Origin: Streptomyces sp. ATexAB-D23 | GTDB taxonomy: Bacteria; Actinomycetota; Actinomycetes; Streptomycetales; Streptomycetaceae | Direction: 5' to 3' | NCBI RefSeq assembly: GCF_000373645.1 | Contig: NZ_KB892007.1 | Span: 76-64,075 of the forward strand | DNA length: 64,000 bases | Shown: in pieces, positions 18,811-27,227 of the stretch | Layout of the letters: every line of letters starts with the position of its first letter | Numbering within the stretch: position 1 is the stretch's first letter | Position numbers and translations under genes: made by a program | The notes under the pieces: model-generated | Database searches by the model: none | What the model was told of the DNA's origin: nothing | The model's input: only the letters and a program-made list of their open reading frames with translations

Positions 18811-19316
18811 TCACGAGCGAGTCCCGCGCAGGACGCCGACGACCGGCGTCCCTCTTCCCGGACCCGCTCCCGCCTGCCCCGGAATCGTTTCCGAGGCAGG
18901 CCAACTTCATGTACTGGGCAATGTATTCCGGACAGAGTTGCACTTCCCTCACCAGAATCTAGACGGCCGTACTAGACTAACGTCTATCGCGGCATCGGAC
19001 AGTCCGCCCCAAGGGCTGTCCCGCAGTTCCTGGCAGATCGACGCGCGGCATCGGATGCGGTGCGGCGCAAGGCGGAGGGGTACTCGCATACTGGACGTCC
19101 TCGGGTGTTTCGACATCGCGGCGAAGCGTCGTAGCTGTCGTCGCGCGCCCGCCAGGAATTGCGGAACAGCTCTCAGTAAGCCGATGCGCGAGGCAGCCCC
19201 AGTAAACGCCGGCGAAACACGCCGTCCGGACAGACACCGATCTTCGCCCCGTGTACACGGTCACGCCTCCTCCCCGGTTGGCCGTCACCGACCGGCTATC
19301 GACTACGGAGGCCAGA
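18811..19316. other. 506-bp gap between the polyketide cluster and the PqqD-like gene
   Basis: No convincing gene. It contains a less GC-rich patch at about 18895-18990, the palindrome TAGAC-TAAC-GTCTA at 18973-18986 (operator-like) and, at 19011-19034, a half copy of the palindromic element that is complete at 51351-51392. It looks like the boundary of the biosynthetic cluster. Confidence 0.5.
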
Positions 19317-19586
19317 GTGCCGGTACGACCAGAGAACGGCGTCACCTCACGCGTCACCGAGGACGGGTACCTCGAATTCCTCACCGCGGCGGACGGCGCC
19401 AGCTACCGGTGCAGCCCCGTCGCCGCAGCCATGTGGATCGCGCTGCGCCAGCACGACGGCCAACTCGGCCCGGCCGCCGAGATGCTGGCCAAGCTGTGGT
19501 GCACGGACCCGGAGAACACCCGTACCGACATGGACATCTGGGTCAGCGAGCTGCGGGACGCCGGCCTGGTCCGCGACGAGCCCTGA
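19317..19586 (+). CDS. PqqD-like peptide-recognition protein
   Basis: 89 residues starting at GTG, 6 nt after a strong GGAGG. The winged-helix fold of PqqD/RRE proteins is recognisable from YRCSPVAAAMWIALRQHDGQLGPAAEML, then DPENTRTDMDIWVSELRDAGLV. PqqD proteins bind precursor peptides for radical-SAM or other RiPP enzymes. No precursor peptide or modifying enzyme is seen nearby, so this is an orphan. It sits upstream of the conservon on the same strand with a 345-bp gap. The function is unknown beyond the fold. Confidence 0.7.
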   Translation: MPVRPENGVTSRVTEDGYLEFLTAADGASYRCSPVAAAMWIALRQHDGQLGPAAEMLAKLWCTDPENTRTDMDIWVSELRDAGLVRDEP

Positions 19587-19931
19587 ACGTCGTGGGTCGC
19601 ATCCCGCCCGACCGCCCACCCCGTGCGAGCCGTTGGGTACCACCCCGTTCGGGCGGACGGGCCCGCCCGCCGGCGGCGCCCTGACGCAGCACCAGAGCCG
19701 CCCTCATCGCCGCCGCCGGGGCGCGGTCCGAGGTCGCTTCCTCCGGTGAGAACAGCTACCGCCGACACCGAGGGCGGGCCCTCCCGCACACCGGGTCGTA
19801 CGGCGCAAGGGCGTCAACACGCCATTCCCGCGCGCCCGGTGTGACTGAAACACACCAACGACTCAACACGCTCGGTCGGTTGACCTACGCTCTGGATGCT
19901 CCCAACCCCCCGCACGGGGATTCGACGCGTC
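19587..19931. other. Gap before the conservon
   Basis: No gene or clear terminator seen. It presumably holds the conservon promoter; GGTTGACC at about 19873 could be a -35-like element, but this is weak. Confidence 0.3.
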
Positions 19932-21512
19932 GTGAAAGGTTTCGCTTCTCGTGGCTGGCACCAATATCCACAGGGTCGTCAGATCGGGACCGCTGTGGTG
20001 AGCCGACCGTCGAGAGAGCCAGGACGCGGACCCGGTGCGAGCGCCGCCGTCGCCGGATGGGCCGTCGCGCTGTCGGCCGCCGCCGGTGCGGGTTGGGTCG
20101 TCGTCACCTCGGACGCCGAGCGGCACCGGGCGCTCGCGGGAGCCTGTGCCGCGGCGGTCGTCCTGCTGATCGCCTGCGTGCTGTTCCTCGCCCGGCGGCT
20201 GTCCACCGAACGCGCACACCGTGCCCGGGAGGCCGGAGTCGCCGCCGCCCGGGGCGCCGAGGTGGCGCATCTGGCCGCGATACGTGTCCCGGCCATCGCC
20301 GAGCGGCTGCGGACCGGACAGCGACTGGACGGTGTGCCGGGGCCGATGGCGTCGCCGGAGGAGACCGGTGAGGAATTCGCCCGAGCGCTGGACTCGGTCG
20401 TCGTCGCGCTCGGCTCGGACACGGCCGTGCACCGCGAACGTGCGCTGCGCGACTCGGTGCAGGCCGCCTTCGAATCCGTGGCGCGCACCATGCACGTGAT
20501 GGCCACCGTGCAGCAGCAGGTCCTGGACGAGGTCGAGCGCTCCATCGAAGACCCCCTTCTGATGGCGAACGTGATGAAGGCCGACCACGCGGCCTCGCAG
20601 ATGACCCGCAAGGCGCAGACCCTTCTGGTGATGTGCGGAATCTGGCCCGCCCGTCGGGAGACCCGGCCGGTCTCGCTCTACGACTGCGTACGGGGCGCCC
20701 AGTCCCGGATCGTGGAGTTCGGACGGATCGAGGTGCACGGCGGACAGACCCTGTACGCGGTGCCCCCGGCGGTGGAGGGGCTGATGCACTCCATCGCCGA
20801 ACTGCTGGAGAACGCCGCGGTGTTCTCACCGTCCAGTTCCCCCGTGGTCGTCAGCGTGCGGGAGGTGGGCGCCGGTGCGGTCATCGAGATCGACGACGCC
20901 GGGCTCGGGATGCCGCCGGACATCCTGCACCAGGCACTCGGCCAGCTTCGCGACGACCTGGACCTGACCCGCCTGGGCGCGGTCCCGCGGCTCGGCCTGG
21001 CGTGCGTCGGGCGCTGGAGCCGGGAGCTGGGCTTCAACGTGGAGCTGAGCGCGTCCTCGGCGTACGGCGGCACCCGGGCGGTGATGTTCGTACCGTTCCG
21101 GCTGCTGACCGAGCCGCTGCCGAGGGCCGCCGCACACCGCCGCCCGGCCGTCGAACCGGCCGAGCACGTCGGGCCTGTCGTCTCCCCGGACGGCGTGCCC
21201 GACGACGCCCCCGATCCGGCCGGCGCACCCGCCCCGACGACGGCCGGCCTGCCCCGGCGGCGCAGCCGGCGCGGTGGCACCCGGGCCACGACCCCCGCAC
21301 GGCACTCGGCGCCCGGTCCGCCGCCCGGTGCCGCACCCGCCGAACCCTGGACGCCGGAGGCGGCACGCGCCTCGATCACCAGTGTGGTGTCCGGGACCTT
21401 GCGTGGCCGGGCGGCCGTCGACGCGGACGGTGACACCGAACCGGCGTCGCCCCCGCACGGCGGACCGACCCTGCCCAGTACCCCGCACGAGCACGCCGGA
21501 GGCCGACCGTGA
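19932..21512 (+). CDS. cvnA: Conservon sensor, histidine-kinase-like (CvnA)
   Basis: 526 residues from this GTG; GTG codons at 19995 and 19998 are alternative starts. Two N-terminal membrane segments (about 35-55 and 65-90) precede a coiled region and a HATPase_c domain (ELLENAAVFSPSSSPV N-box, DDAGLGM G-box). A Pro/Ala-rich tail covers the last 140 residues or so. No clear phospho-acceptor His box is seen, as usual for conservon A proteins. In conservons the A-D proteins form a membrane complex likened to a eukaryotic G-protein-coupled receptor system. It overlaps cvnB by 4 bp. Confidence 0.9.
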   Translation: MKGFASRGWHQYPQGRQIGTAVVSRPSREPGRGPGASAAVAGWAVALSAAAGAGWVVVTSDAERHRALAGACAAAVVLLIACVLFLARRLSTERAHRAREAGVAAARGAEVAHLAAIRVPAIAERLRTGQRLDGVPGPMASPEETGEEFARALDSVVVALGSDTAVHRERALRDSVQAAFESVARTMHVMATVQQQVLDEVERSIEDPLLMANVMKADHAASQMTRKAQTLLVMCGIWPARRETRPVSLYDCVRGAQSRIVEFGRIEVHGGQTLYAVPPAVEGLMHSIAELLENAAVFSPSSSPVVVSVREVGAGAVIEIDDAGLGMPPDILHQALGQLRDDLDLTRLGAVPRLGLACVGRWSRELGFNVELSASSAYGGTRAVMFVPFRLLTEPLPRAAAHRRPAVEPAEHVGPVVSPDGVPDDAPDPAGAPAPTTAGLPRRRSRRGGTRATTPARHSAPGPPPGAAPAEPWTPEAARASITSVVSGTLRGRAAVDADGDTEPASPPHGGPTLPSTPHEHAGGRP

Positions 21513-21952
21513 CCGGAACCATCGCTCGACTCCCCGACCTGGGGTGGATGCTCCGCCCGCTCACCGAGATTCCCGGCGTCCGGCACTCCGTGGTGGTGTC
21601 CGAGGACGGACTGCGCCTCGGGCACGCCTCCGCCGAGAACCTCACGGGTCCGGTGGCCGGCCTGAGCGTCGCCGAGGCGGAGTCGCTGTCGGCGGCCTGC
21701 GCGGCGATGACCATGACGGGGCGGTCCACCAGCGCGCTGCTGTTCGGGCGGGATGCCCGGACACGCCAGTTGATGCTGGAGACCGACCAGGGGTTCGTGC
21801 TGTTCACCCATGCCGGGGTGGGCGCGCACCTGGGGGTCGCCACCGATCCGGACGCCGACGTGGGCCTGGTGGCCCAGCAGATGCAGTTGCTGGTCGCGAA
21901 GATCGGCGCACACCTGAGCAGTCTGCCCCGGGACGAGGCCGCCGCAACGTGA
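21509..21952 (+). CDS. cvnB: Conservon roadblock/LC7 protein (CvnB)
   Basis: 147 residues of the roadblock/LC7 (MglB-like) family: one alpha-beta sandwich with GVRHSVVVSEDGLRLGH and a central AACAAMTMTGRS helix. Relatives act as GTPase-activating or scaffold partners of small GTPases, here presumably the CvnD protein 0.8 kb downstream. GTGA overlaps link it to both cvnA and cvnC, so translation is coupled. Confidence 0.93.
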   Translation: MTGTIARLPDLGWMLRPLTEIPGVRHSVVVSEDGLRLGHASAENLTGPVAGLSVAEAESLSAACAAMTMTGRSTSALLFGRDARTRQLMLETDQGFVLFTHAGVGAHLGVATDPDADVGLVAQQMQLLVAKIGAHLSSLPRDEAAAT

Positions 21953-22311
21953 CGACGGAGCGGCCTGAGGTGCCGAGGGCCTCGGCGATCCGCCCGTATG
22001 TCATCACCCGCGGCCGCACGGAGTCCGAGGGCGAGCCGCTGTCCTGGGAATCCCTGGTGATGACGGCGGAGGCGGCGTTCCCCGCCACGCTCCAGCCGGA
22101 GCACCTCGCCATCCTCAAGCACTGCGAGGGGCTCATCTCCGTCGCGGAGGTGGCCGCTCACCTCGGCCAGCCGCCGTCGGTCGCACAGGTGCTGCTCTCC
22201 GATCTCCTCCGATGGGGGCTGATCGTGACCCGGCCGCCCATCCCGCAGGCCGAACACGCCGATGTGACCATGCTCAGAAAGGTCCTCCATGGTCTCGAAA
22301 GTCGCCTCTGA
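21949..22311 (+). CDS. cvnC: Conservon DUF742 protein (CvnC)
   Basis: 120 residues of DUF742: N-terminal IRPYVITRGRTES motif followed by a winged-helix-like segment (LKHCEGLISVAEVAAHLGQPPSVAQVLLSDLL) and the typical tail TMLRKVLHGLESRL. It starts with GTG overlapping cvnB by 4 bp and ends inside the start of cvnD. The biochemical role of DUF742 in conservons is not established. Confidence 0.93.
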   Translation: MTTERPEVPRASAIRPYVITRGRTESEGEPLSWESLVMTAEAAFPATLQPEHLAILKHCEGLISVAEVAAHLGQPPSVAQVLLSDLLRWGLIVTRPPIPQAEHADVTMLRKVLHGLESRL

Positions 22312-22921
22312 AACCCTGGCCGCGGCCGGCCCGCCGCCCGCCGCGGCCGGCGGGAAGTACCTCGAATCAAGCGTGTCGGGCGCGGCGAAGATCCTGGTCG
22401 TCGGACCGCTGGGGGTGGGCAAGACGACGCTGATCGGTACGGTGTCGGAGATCGAACCGCTCTCCACCGAGGCGTCGATGACCCAGGCGGGCGTCCGGGT
22501 CGACCCGGACGTGGACAGCGGCAAGAAGACCACCACGGTCGCCCTCGACTTCGGCCGGCTGACCATCGACGGCGACCTGGTCCTGTATCTGTTCGGCACT
22601 CCGGGACAGCAGCGGTTCCTGCCGGCCTGGCAGGACCTGGCCAAGGGGGCGCTCGGCGCGCTCGCGCTGGTGGACACCCGGGACCTGTCGGCCTCCTTCG
22701 ACGCGCTGGGCAATCTGGAGGATCTGGACCTGCCCTTCGCGGTCGCCGTCAACGTCTTCCCGTCCGGCCCCCGTTACGACGCCGACGACATCCGTACGGC
22801 CCTCGATCTGCTGCCCGATACCCCCCTGGTGACCTGCGACGCACGGGACCGGGCCTCATCGATCCGGGCGCTGATCGCCCTGATCCGTCACCTCATCCAC
22901 GTCGCCACGGAGTCCTCATGA
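22289..22921 (+). CDS. cvnD: Conservon small GTPase-like protein (CvnD)
   Basis: 210 residues. Walker A is GPLGVGKTTLIG and Walker B/switch II is FGTPGQQRF. The guanine-specificity NKxD is replaced by NVFPSG, as in many CvnD proteins, so nucleotide preference should not be assumed. It starts 23 bp inside cvnC, after AAGGTCC. It is the G-protein component of the conservon and is probably controlled by the CvnB roadblock protein. Confidence 0.92.
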   Translation: MVSKVASETLAAAGPPPAAAGGKYLESSVSGAAKILVVGPLGVGKTTLIGTVSEIEPLSTEASMTQAGVRVDPDVDSGKKTTTVALDFGRLTIDGDLVLYLFGTPGQQRFLPAWQDLAKGALGALALVDTRDLSASFDALGNLEDLDLPFAVAVNVFPSGPRYDADDIRTALDLLPDTPLVTCDARDRASSIRALIALIRHLIHVATESS

Positions 22922-24267
22922 GCACGCCGCACCCCACGACCGGGCCGGCCGTCGGCTGCCCCGTGACCGGCGCCTCCGGCACGACGGCCGCGCTGTACGG
23001 GCCCGACCTCGACGGCATGACGATGCCCGCGCTGTACGAGGAACTGCGCCGCGCACACGGCCCGGTGGCGCCGGTGTCCGTCGCCCCCGGCATCGACGCC
23101 TGGCTGGTCCTGGGCCACCGCGAACTGCTCCGGCTCACCCGCGAGGAGCAGGACTTCTCACACGACCCGCGCCGGTGGGGCCTGCTGCGCGAGGGCCGGG
23201 TGCCGGCCGACGCGCCGATCCTGCCGATGGTCGGCTGGCGCCCCGCGCTGCTCTTCGCGGACGGGCAGCAGCACCGCAGGATGCGCACCGCCGTCTCCGA
23301 CGCGCTGGCCGGGATCAACGGACACGAGCTGCGCCGCAGCGTCCGGGCCACCGCCGAGGCCGTGATCGCCGGATTCGCGGCGCACGGCGAGGCCGACCTC
23401 GTCTCCGCGTACGCGCGCCTGCTGCCGATGCGGGTGATCGCCGGGCTGCTCGGGCTGGACGACCGGACCGGCGGGGAGCTGGTGGAGGCGGTGGCGGGCC
23501 TCGTGTCCGCCAGCAGCGTGGCAAGGGACGCGAGCCGCAGGATGGGCGCCATCCTGCACGGACTGATCGAGGAGAAGCGGCGCGCGAGGGGCGACGACAT
23601 CGTCTCGGCGCTGCTGCACCACCCGGCGCGCCTCACCGACGAGGAGGTGCTGCACAACCTGGTGGTCATGTTCGTCGCGGGCAACCAGACCACGGTGAAC
23701 TGGATCGCCACCACGCTGCGCATCCTGCTCTGCGACCCCGCGCTGCGCTCCTCGCTGAGCGGCGGCCACCTCAGCGTGGACGACGCACTCGACGTGGTCC
23801 TGTGGCGCTTCCCGCCCACCCAGAACTTCCCGGCCCGCTACGCCACCCGCGACATGACGTTCGGCGGCCAGGACGTCCGGGCGGGCGACATGCTGATCCT
23901 GGGCCTGGCGGCGGCCAACGCGGACCCGGAGGTGCTGCCGGACGACGGCACCCCCGTCGTCGGCAACCGCTCCCACCTGGCATTCGGCGCGGGCCCCCAC
24001 ACCTGCCCCGCCCAGGACCCGGCCCGCCTGATCACCCGGACCGCGGTCGATACGATCCGGCACCGCCTGCCCGACCTGGAACTGTCGGTGCCGGAGAGCG
24101 AGTTGAAGTGGGTCAACTCGCCCTGGAGCAAGGGCCTGGGCACGCTGCCCGTACGTTTCACCTCACCGCAGTTGCCACAGGGCCCGGTGCCCTCCCGGAC
24201 AGCCGAGGCCCCCGCCCCGGCATGGCCGCACCGGAACGCGGCACGGCCACAGCCCCGTCCGCACTGA
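22918..24267 (+). CDS. Conservon P450 without ExxR (CYP157-type, CvnE)
   Basis: 449 residues. The heme-binding loop is FGAGPHTCPAQ, with Cys363 as ligand and Ala in place of the last Gly. Where nearly all P450s have ExxR in the K helix, this protein reads V293-V-L-W296 (aligned on the following FPP). The I helix is A254-G-N-Q-T258, so the acid is Gln. Loss of ExxR is the known signature of the CYP157 family, which is encoded in Streptomyces conservons. It starts by an ATGA overlap with cvnD. Whether it is catalytic or works as a heme sensor or partner of the next P450 is unknown. The last 35 residues are Pro/Ala-rich. Confidence 0.9.
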   Translation: MSTPHPTTGPAVGCPVTGASGTTAALYGPDLDGMTMPALYEELRRAHGPVAPVSVAPGIDAWLVLGHRELLRLTREEQDFSHDPRRWGLLREGRVPADAPILPMVGWRPALLFADGQQHRRMRTAVSDALAGINGHELRRSVRATAEAVIAGFAAHGEADLVSAYARLLPMRVIAGLLGLDDRTGGELVEAVAGLVSASSVARDASRRMGAILHGLIEEKRRARGDDIVSALLHHPARLTDEEVLHNLVVMFVAGNQTTVNWIATTLRILLCDPALRSSLSGGHLSVDDALDVVLWRFPPTQNFPARYATRDMTFGGQDVRAGDMLILGLAAANADPEVLPDDGTPVVGNRSHLAFGAGPHTCPAQDPARLITRTAVDTIRHRLPDLELSVPESELKWVNSPWSKGLGTLPVRFTSPQLPQGPVPSRTAEAPAPAWPHRNAARPQPRPH

Positions 24268-24299
24268 CCCACCCGAAGCGACCTTCACTCGGCTCGTCG

Positions 24300-24368
24300 C
24301 CCCCCCCTTCCCCTTTCCTCCACCAGCCCCCTCCCCCTCCCCCTCTCCCTCTCCCCTCCCCCCTCTCC
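24300..24368. repeat. 69-bp polypyrimidine tract between the two conservon P450 genes
   Basis: Almost pure C/T on the plus strand (interruptions only around 24322-24326), with CCCCCT and CCCTCT micro-repeats. The minus strand is G-rich and could form G-quadruplex or triplex structures. It lies in the only gap inside the conservon, so it may act on expression of the second P450. Confidence 0.8.
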
Positions 24369-24406
24369 ATTCCGTCCCTCCCGCCCTCCGAAGACCTGGA
24401 GCCCCG

Positions 24407-25654
24407 TTGAACACGTCACCGGTGAACCCCGCGGCCGACCGTCCGCACCGTCTGGACCCGGCGGGTGGCTGCCCGCACGCGGCCAACGCCCGGCTGCTGG
24501 CCCAGGGGGCGGTCACCCCGGTCGTCCTCCCCGGCGAGGTGCGGGGGATGGCGGTGCTGGGCCACGACGCGCTGAAGGAATTCCTCGCGCACCCCGACGT
24601 CGCCAAGAACGCACAGCACTTCACGGCGCTCCAGGCCGGGGAGATCGCCGACGGCTGGCCGCTGAAGACGTTCGCCACGGTGCAGGGGATGACGACCGCG
24701 GACGGCGCCGACCACCGGCGGCTTCGGTCGCTGATGAGCAAGGCGTTCACGGCCCGCCGGGTCGAGGAACTACGCCCCCGTATCGAGCAGTTGACGCTGC
24801 GCCTGCTGGACGGCCTGGAGTCGGCCGCGACCAAGGACGGTGTCGTCGACCTGCGTACGCACTTCGCGCTGCCACTGCCGATGGGCGTCATCTGCGAACT
24901 GCTGGGCGTGGACGAGGCCCACCAGGACCGGCTGCACGACCTCTCCAACCAGATCGTGGCCACGGACATCGGTCCGGCCGAGGCGATGGCGGCCAACCGG
25001 GAGATGGTGGAGACGCTGACCGAGGTGGCCAGGGTCCGGACCGCCGCCCCCGGCGACGACCTGACCAGCGCGATGATCGCGGCCCGCGAGGAGAACGGCG
25101 ACCGGTTCAGCCCGCACGAGCTGATCGGCACGCTGATGCTGACCATCATCGCGGGGCACGAGACGACGCTGAACCTGATCACGAACGCCGTACGCGCCCT
25201 GTGCACCCACCGGGACCAGCTCGACCTGGTCCTCTCCGACAAAGCGAGCTGGTCGGACGTGGTCGAGGAGACCCTGCGCTGGGACAGCCCGGTCAGCTAC
25301 TTCCCCTTCCGGTACCCCACCCGCGATCTGACCCTGGACGGCACCGTGATCCCCCAGGGCACCCCGGTCCTCGCCGGCTACTCGGCGGCCGGCCGCGACA
25401 CCCGGGCCCACGGCCCGGACGCGGCACACTTCGACATCACCCGCAGCGACACGTCCCGCCACCTCTCCCTGGGACACGGCGCGCACTACTGCATGGGCGC
25501 ACCCCTGGCCCGCCTGGAGAGCACCACAGCCCTGGAACAGCTCTTCACCCGCTTCCCGGACCTGGACCTCGCGGTCCCGGAGCCGGAACTGCCCCGCCAC
25601 GCCTCGTTCGTGGGAAACAGCGTGCAGAAGCTGCCGGTACGGCTGAAGGGGTGA
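24407..25654 (+). CDS. Second conservon P450 (CYP154-type)
   Basis: 415 residues with all P450 hallmarks: AGHETT in the I helix, ETLR (ExxR) in the K helix, and LGHGAHYCMGAPLAR around the heme cysteine. YFPFRYPTRDL after the K helix resembles CYP154 proteins, the usual partners of CYP157 in conservons. The start is TTG, 5 nt after GGAG; an in-frame GTG 15 bp later has no ribosome site. CYP154 enzymes hydroxylate steroids or other bulky substrates in vitro, but the natural substrate is not inferable. Confidence 0.9.
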   Translation: MNTSPVNPAADRPHRLDPAGGCPHAANARLLAQGAVTPVVLPGEVRGMAVLGHDALKEFLAHPDVAKNAQHFTALQAGEIADGWPLKTFATVQGMTTADGADHRRLRSLMSKAFTARRVEELRPRIEQLTLRLLDGLESAATKDGVVDLRTHFALPLPMGVICELLGVDEAHQDRLHDLSNQIVATDIGPAEAMAANREMVETLTEVARVRTAAPGDDLTSAMIAAREENGDRFSPHELIGTLMLTIIAGHETTLNLITNAVRALCTHRDQLDLVLSDKASWSDVVEETLRWDSPVSYFPFRYPTRDLTLDGTVIPQGTPVLAGYSAAGRDTRAHGPDAAHFDITRSDTSRHLSLGHGAHYCMGAPLARLESTTALEQLFTRFPDLDLAVPEPELPRHASFVGNSVQKLPVRLKG

Positions 25655-25684
25655 GGGGGCGAGGGGCGTTCACGCCGGAATGCC

Positions 25685-25708
25685 GACGGCCCCGTCGACG
25701 GGGCCGTC
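25685..25708. terminator. Convergent terminator between the conservon and the DUF397 gene
   Basis: Perfect 24-bp palindrome (GACGGCCCCGTC and its complement) 30 bp after the P450 stop and 16 bp before the end of the opposing DUF397 gene. Confidence 0.75.
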
Positions 25709-25723
25709 TCGCACGTGGGCGGC

Positions 25724-25933
25724 TCAGGCGCCTAGGGTTCCGTCCTTAACGGCGGAGACGAAGGACGACCAGTCGGCCGCCGCGAAGGTCAGGGCGGGGC
25801 CGTGCGGGTTCTTGCTGTCCCGGACGGGGACGAATGCGGCGAAATCATCGGAGACCTCGATACATGCGCCACCGTCTGGATTGCTGTGGCTGCTCTTGCG
25901 CCACGCAGTAACGCTCAAATCGATGGGCTGCAC
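25724..25933 (-). CDS. DUF397 protein
   Basis: 69 residues; the family core WRKSSHSNPDGGACIEV, VRDSKNPHGPALTF and W-x-x-F-x-x-x-V is complete. DUF397 proteins pair with XRE-type regulators and are thought to act like antitoxin or anti-regulator partners controlling development and antibiotic production. It starts with GTG 19 bp inside the regulator gene, so the two are co-translated. Confidence 0.93.
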   Translation of the reverse strand: MQPIDLSVTAWRKSSHSNPDGGACIEVSDDFAAFVPVRDSKNPHGPALTFAAADWSSFVSAVKDGTLGA

Positions 25934-26757
25934 GACATTTCCTCCAAGATGCGCATGATGAACTTCCGCGACTCGGATGGGGAGAGGGCCAGGTCGCGCA
26001 CTACATCGTAGGCGCGCTGCAAACGCTCGACCTTGGCGCTCTCCTCGATGAGTTCACCCCAGTAGGCGTTCTCTGTGTACGCGACCGGGCGCCCTCCGGG
26101 CAATCGAAGGAACCAGACATCGGTGCTGACCAGCCCATGGGTGCCCGCACTCTGGGGCAGTACCTGGACGGTTACGTCACTCTGTTCCCCCGCCTCCGCA
26201 AGACGTTCCAGTTGCCCCCGCCACTCGGTGGCACTCCGCAGCGGCGTCCGGAGCGCCGCCTCCGACAGAATGGTACGGAAGGGCGGCGGGTCGTCCCCCG
26301 TCAGCAGATGCTGCCGCCCTATCCTCGCCTCGACCTGCTGGTCCAGGGCGGCGCCCTTGAAGCCACCTGCGGCAAGCAACTCCCGTGCGTAACCGGGTGT
26401 CTGCAACAGACCCGGCACGACACTCACCGAGAAATGCCACAGGCTCGTCGCCTCCGCTTCCAGGGCCATGTACCGCCGGTAGCGCTCCTTGAACTGCGTC
26501 TTGTCGCTGATGGCAAGTTCCCACAGCGCCAACAGCAGTCCCGGCGTCCCGTAGTACTGATCGAGCGCCTCCACCACCTCCGGGCCACCGACCGTCTCGC
26601 CCTTCTCCATCTTCCCGAACAACGACCAGTCCCAGCCCAGTCGTTCGCCGAGCTGCCGCAGACTGTCACCGCGCGCGGTACGCAGGTGCCGCAGCTCCTC
26701 CGCGAACCGTGCCCGTGGTTCCCTGCTGCGGCCTGTTACCGCCCGCCTCGTCGGCAT
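25915..26757 (-). CDS. XRE-family regulator with DUF5753 domain
   Basis: 280 residues. The N-terminal helix-turn-helix (about 17-75: FAEELRHLRTARGDSLRQLGERLGWD) is followed by a DUF5753 region with the signature VVPGLLQTPGYARELL and the C-terminal LPGGRPVAYTENAYWGEL. These WhiJ-type proteins bind DNA and are partnered with small DUF397 proteins, here the overlapping downstream gene. The start is chosen because GGAGG lies 5 nt before this ATG. Confidence 0.92.
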   Translation of the reverse strand: MPTRRAVTGRSREPRARFAEELRHLRTARGDSLRQLGERLGWDWSLFGKMEKGETVGGPEVVEALDQYYGTPGLLLALWELAISDKTQFKERYRRYMALEAEATSLWHFSVSVVPGLLQTPGYARELLAAGGFKGAALDQQVEARIGRQHLLTGDDPPPFRTILSEAALRTPLRSATEWRGQLERLAEAGEQSDVTVQVLPQSAGTHGLVSTDVWFLRLPGGRPVAYTENAYWGELIEESAKVERLQRAYDVVRDLALSPSESRKFIMRILEEMSCSPSI

Positions 26758-26933
26758 CGCGCCCTCCGTGGAACGTGTGGAACGTGGCTCGCCCGCCGGG
26801 GAGGCACCCTCCACCCTCGGTGTGTCACCCCTCTGACGGGGCCATTCTCGTAACGAGCCCCTCACGCACCGTACGACCGGGCGTGCGGCGAGGCAGAGGA
26901 ATCCGCGAAAGAACAGCCGAAGGAAGCAGCCCC

Positions 26934-27227
26934 ATGAAGCCGTCCCTCCCCCGCAGGACGCCCCAGGCGAACCCGCCCGTCCCCCAGACAGGGAACACGC
27001 CAACGGCCAAGGCCCAGGAGGCCGTCGACGCCCGCGACGACCTCGCCGCCGCCCTGACGGCCGCGGGTATCCAGCTGCCCGCGATGGACGTACGCACCCC
27101 GTGGCGAGACGCCGGGGACGAAGGCGGCGCACGGCCGGCCGACTACGCACTCGTCCACCTCGGTGTCTGCTCCGCCCCCGTGGCGCACGCCCTCGCCGCA
27201 GTGATCAGGGGCGGAGCGACCGAGTGA
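26934..27227 (+). CDS. Hypothetical protein, divergent from the XRE gene
   Basis: 97 residues starting after GAAGGA. The N-terminal third is Pro/Thr-rich and disordered; a helical core (AVDARDDLAAALTAAGIQLPAMDV) and the C-terminal YALVHLGVCSAPVAHALAAVI follow. Similar small proteins commonly lie next to DUF397/XRE pairs in Streptomyces; no function is known. It overlaps the next gene by a GTGA. Confidence 0.75.
   Translation: MKPSLPRRTPQANPPVPQTGNTPTAKAQEAVDARDDLAAALTAAGIQLPAMDVRTPWRDAGDEGGARPADYALVHLGVCSAPVAHALAAVIRGGATE

Noticed and set aside
18548..18952. Minus-strand open frame overlapping the thioesterase terminator
   Set aside because: Runs antisense through the thioesterase gene and the terminator; no ribosome site or motif.
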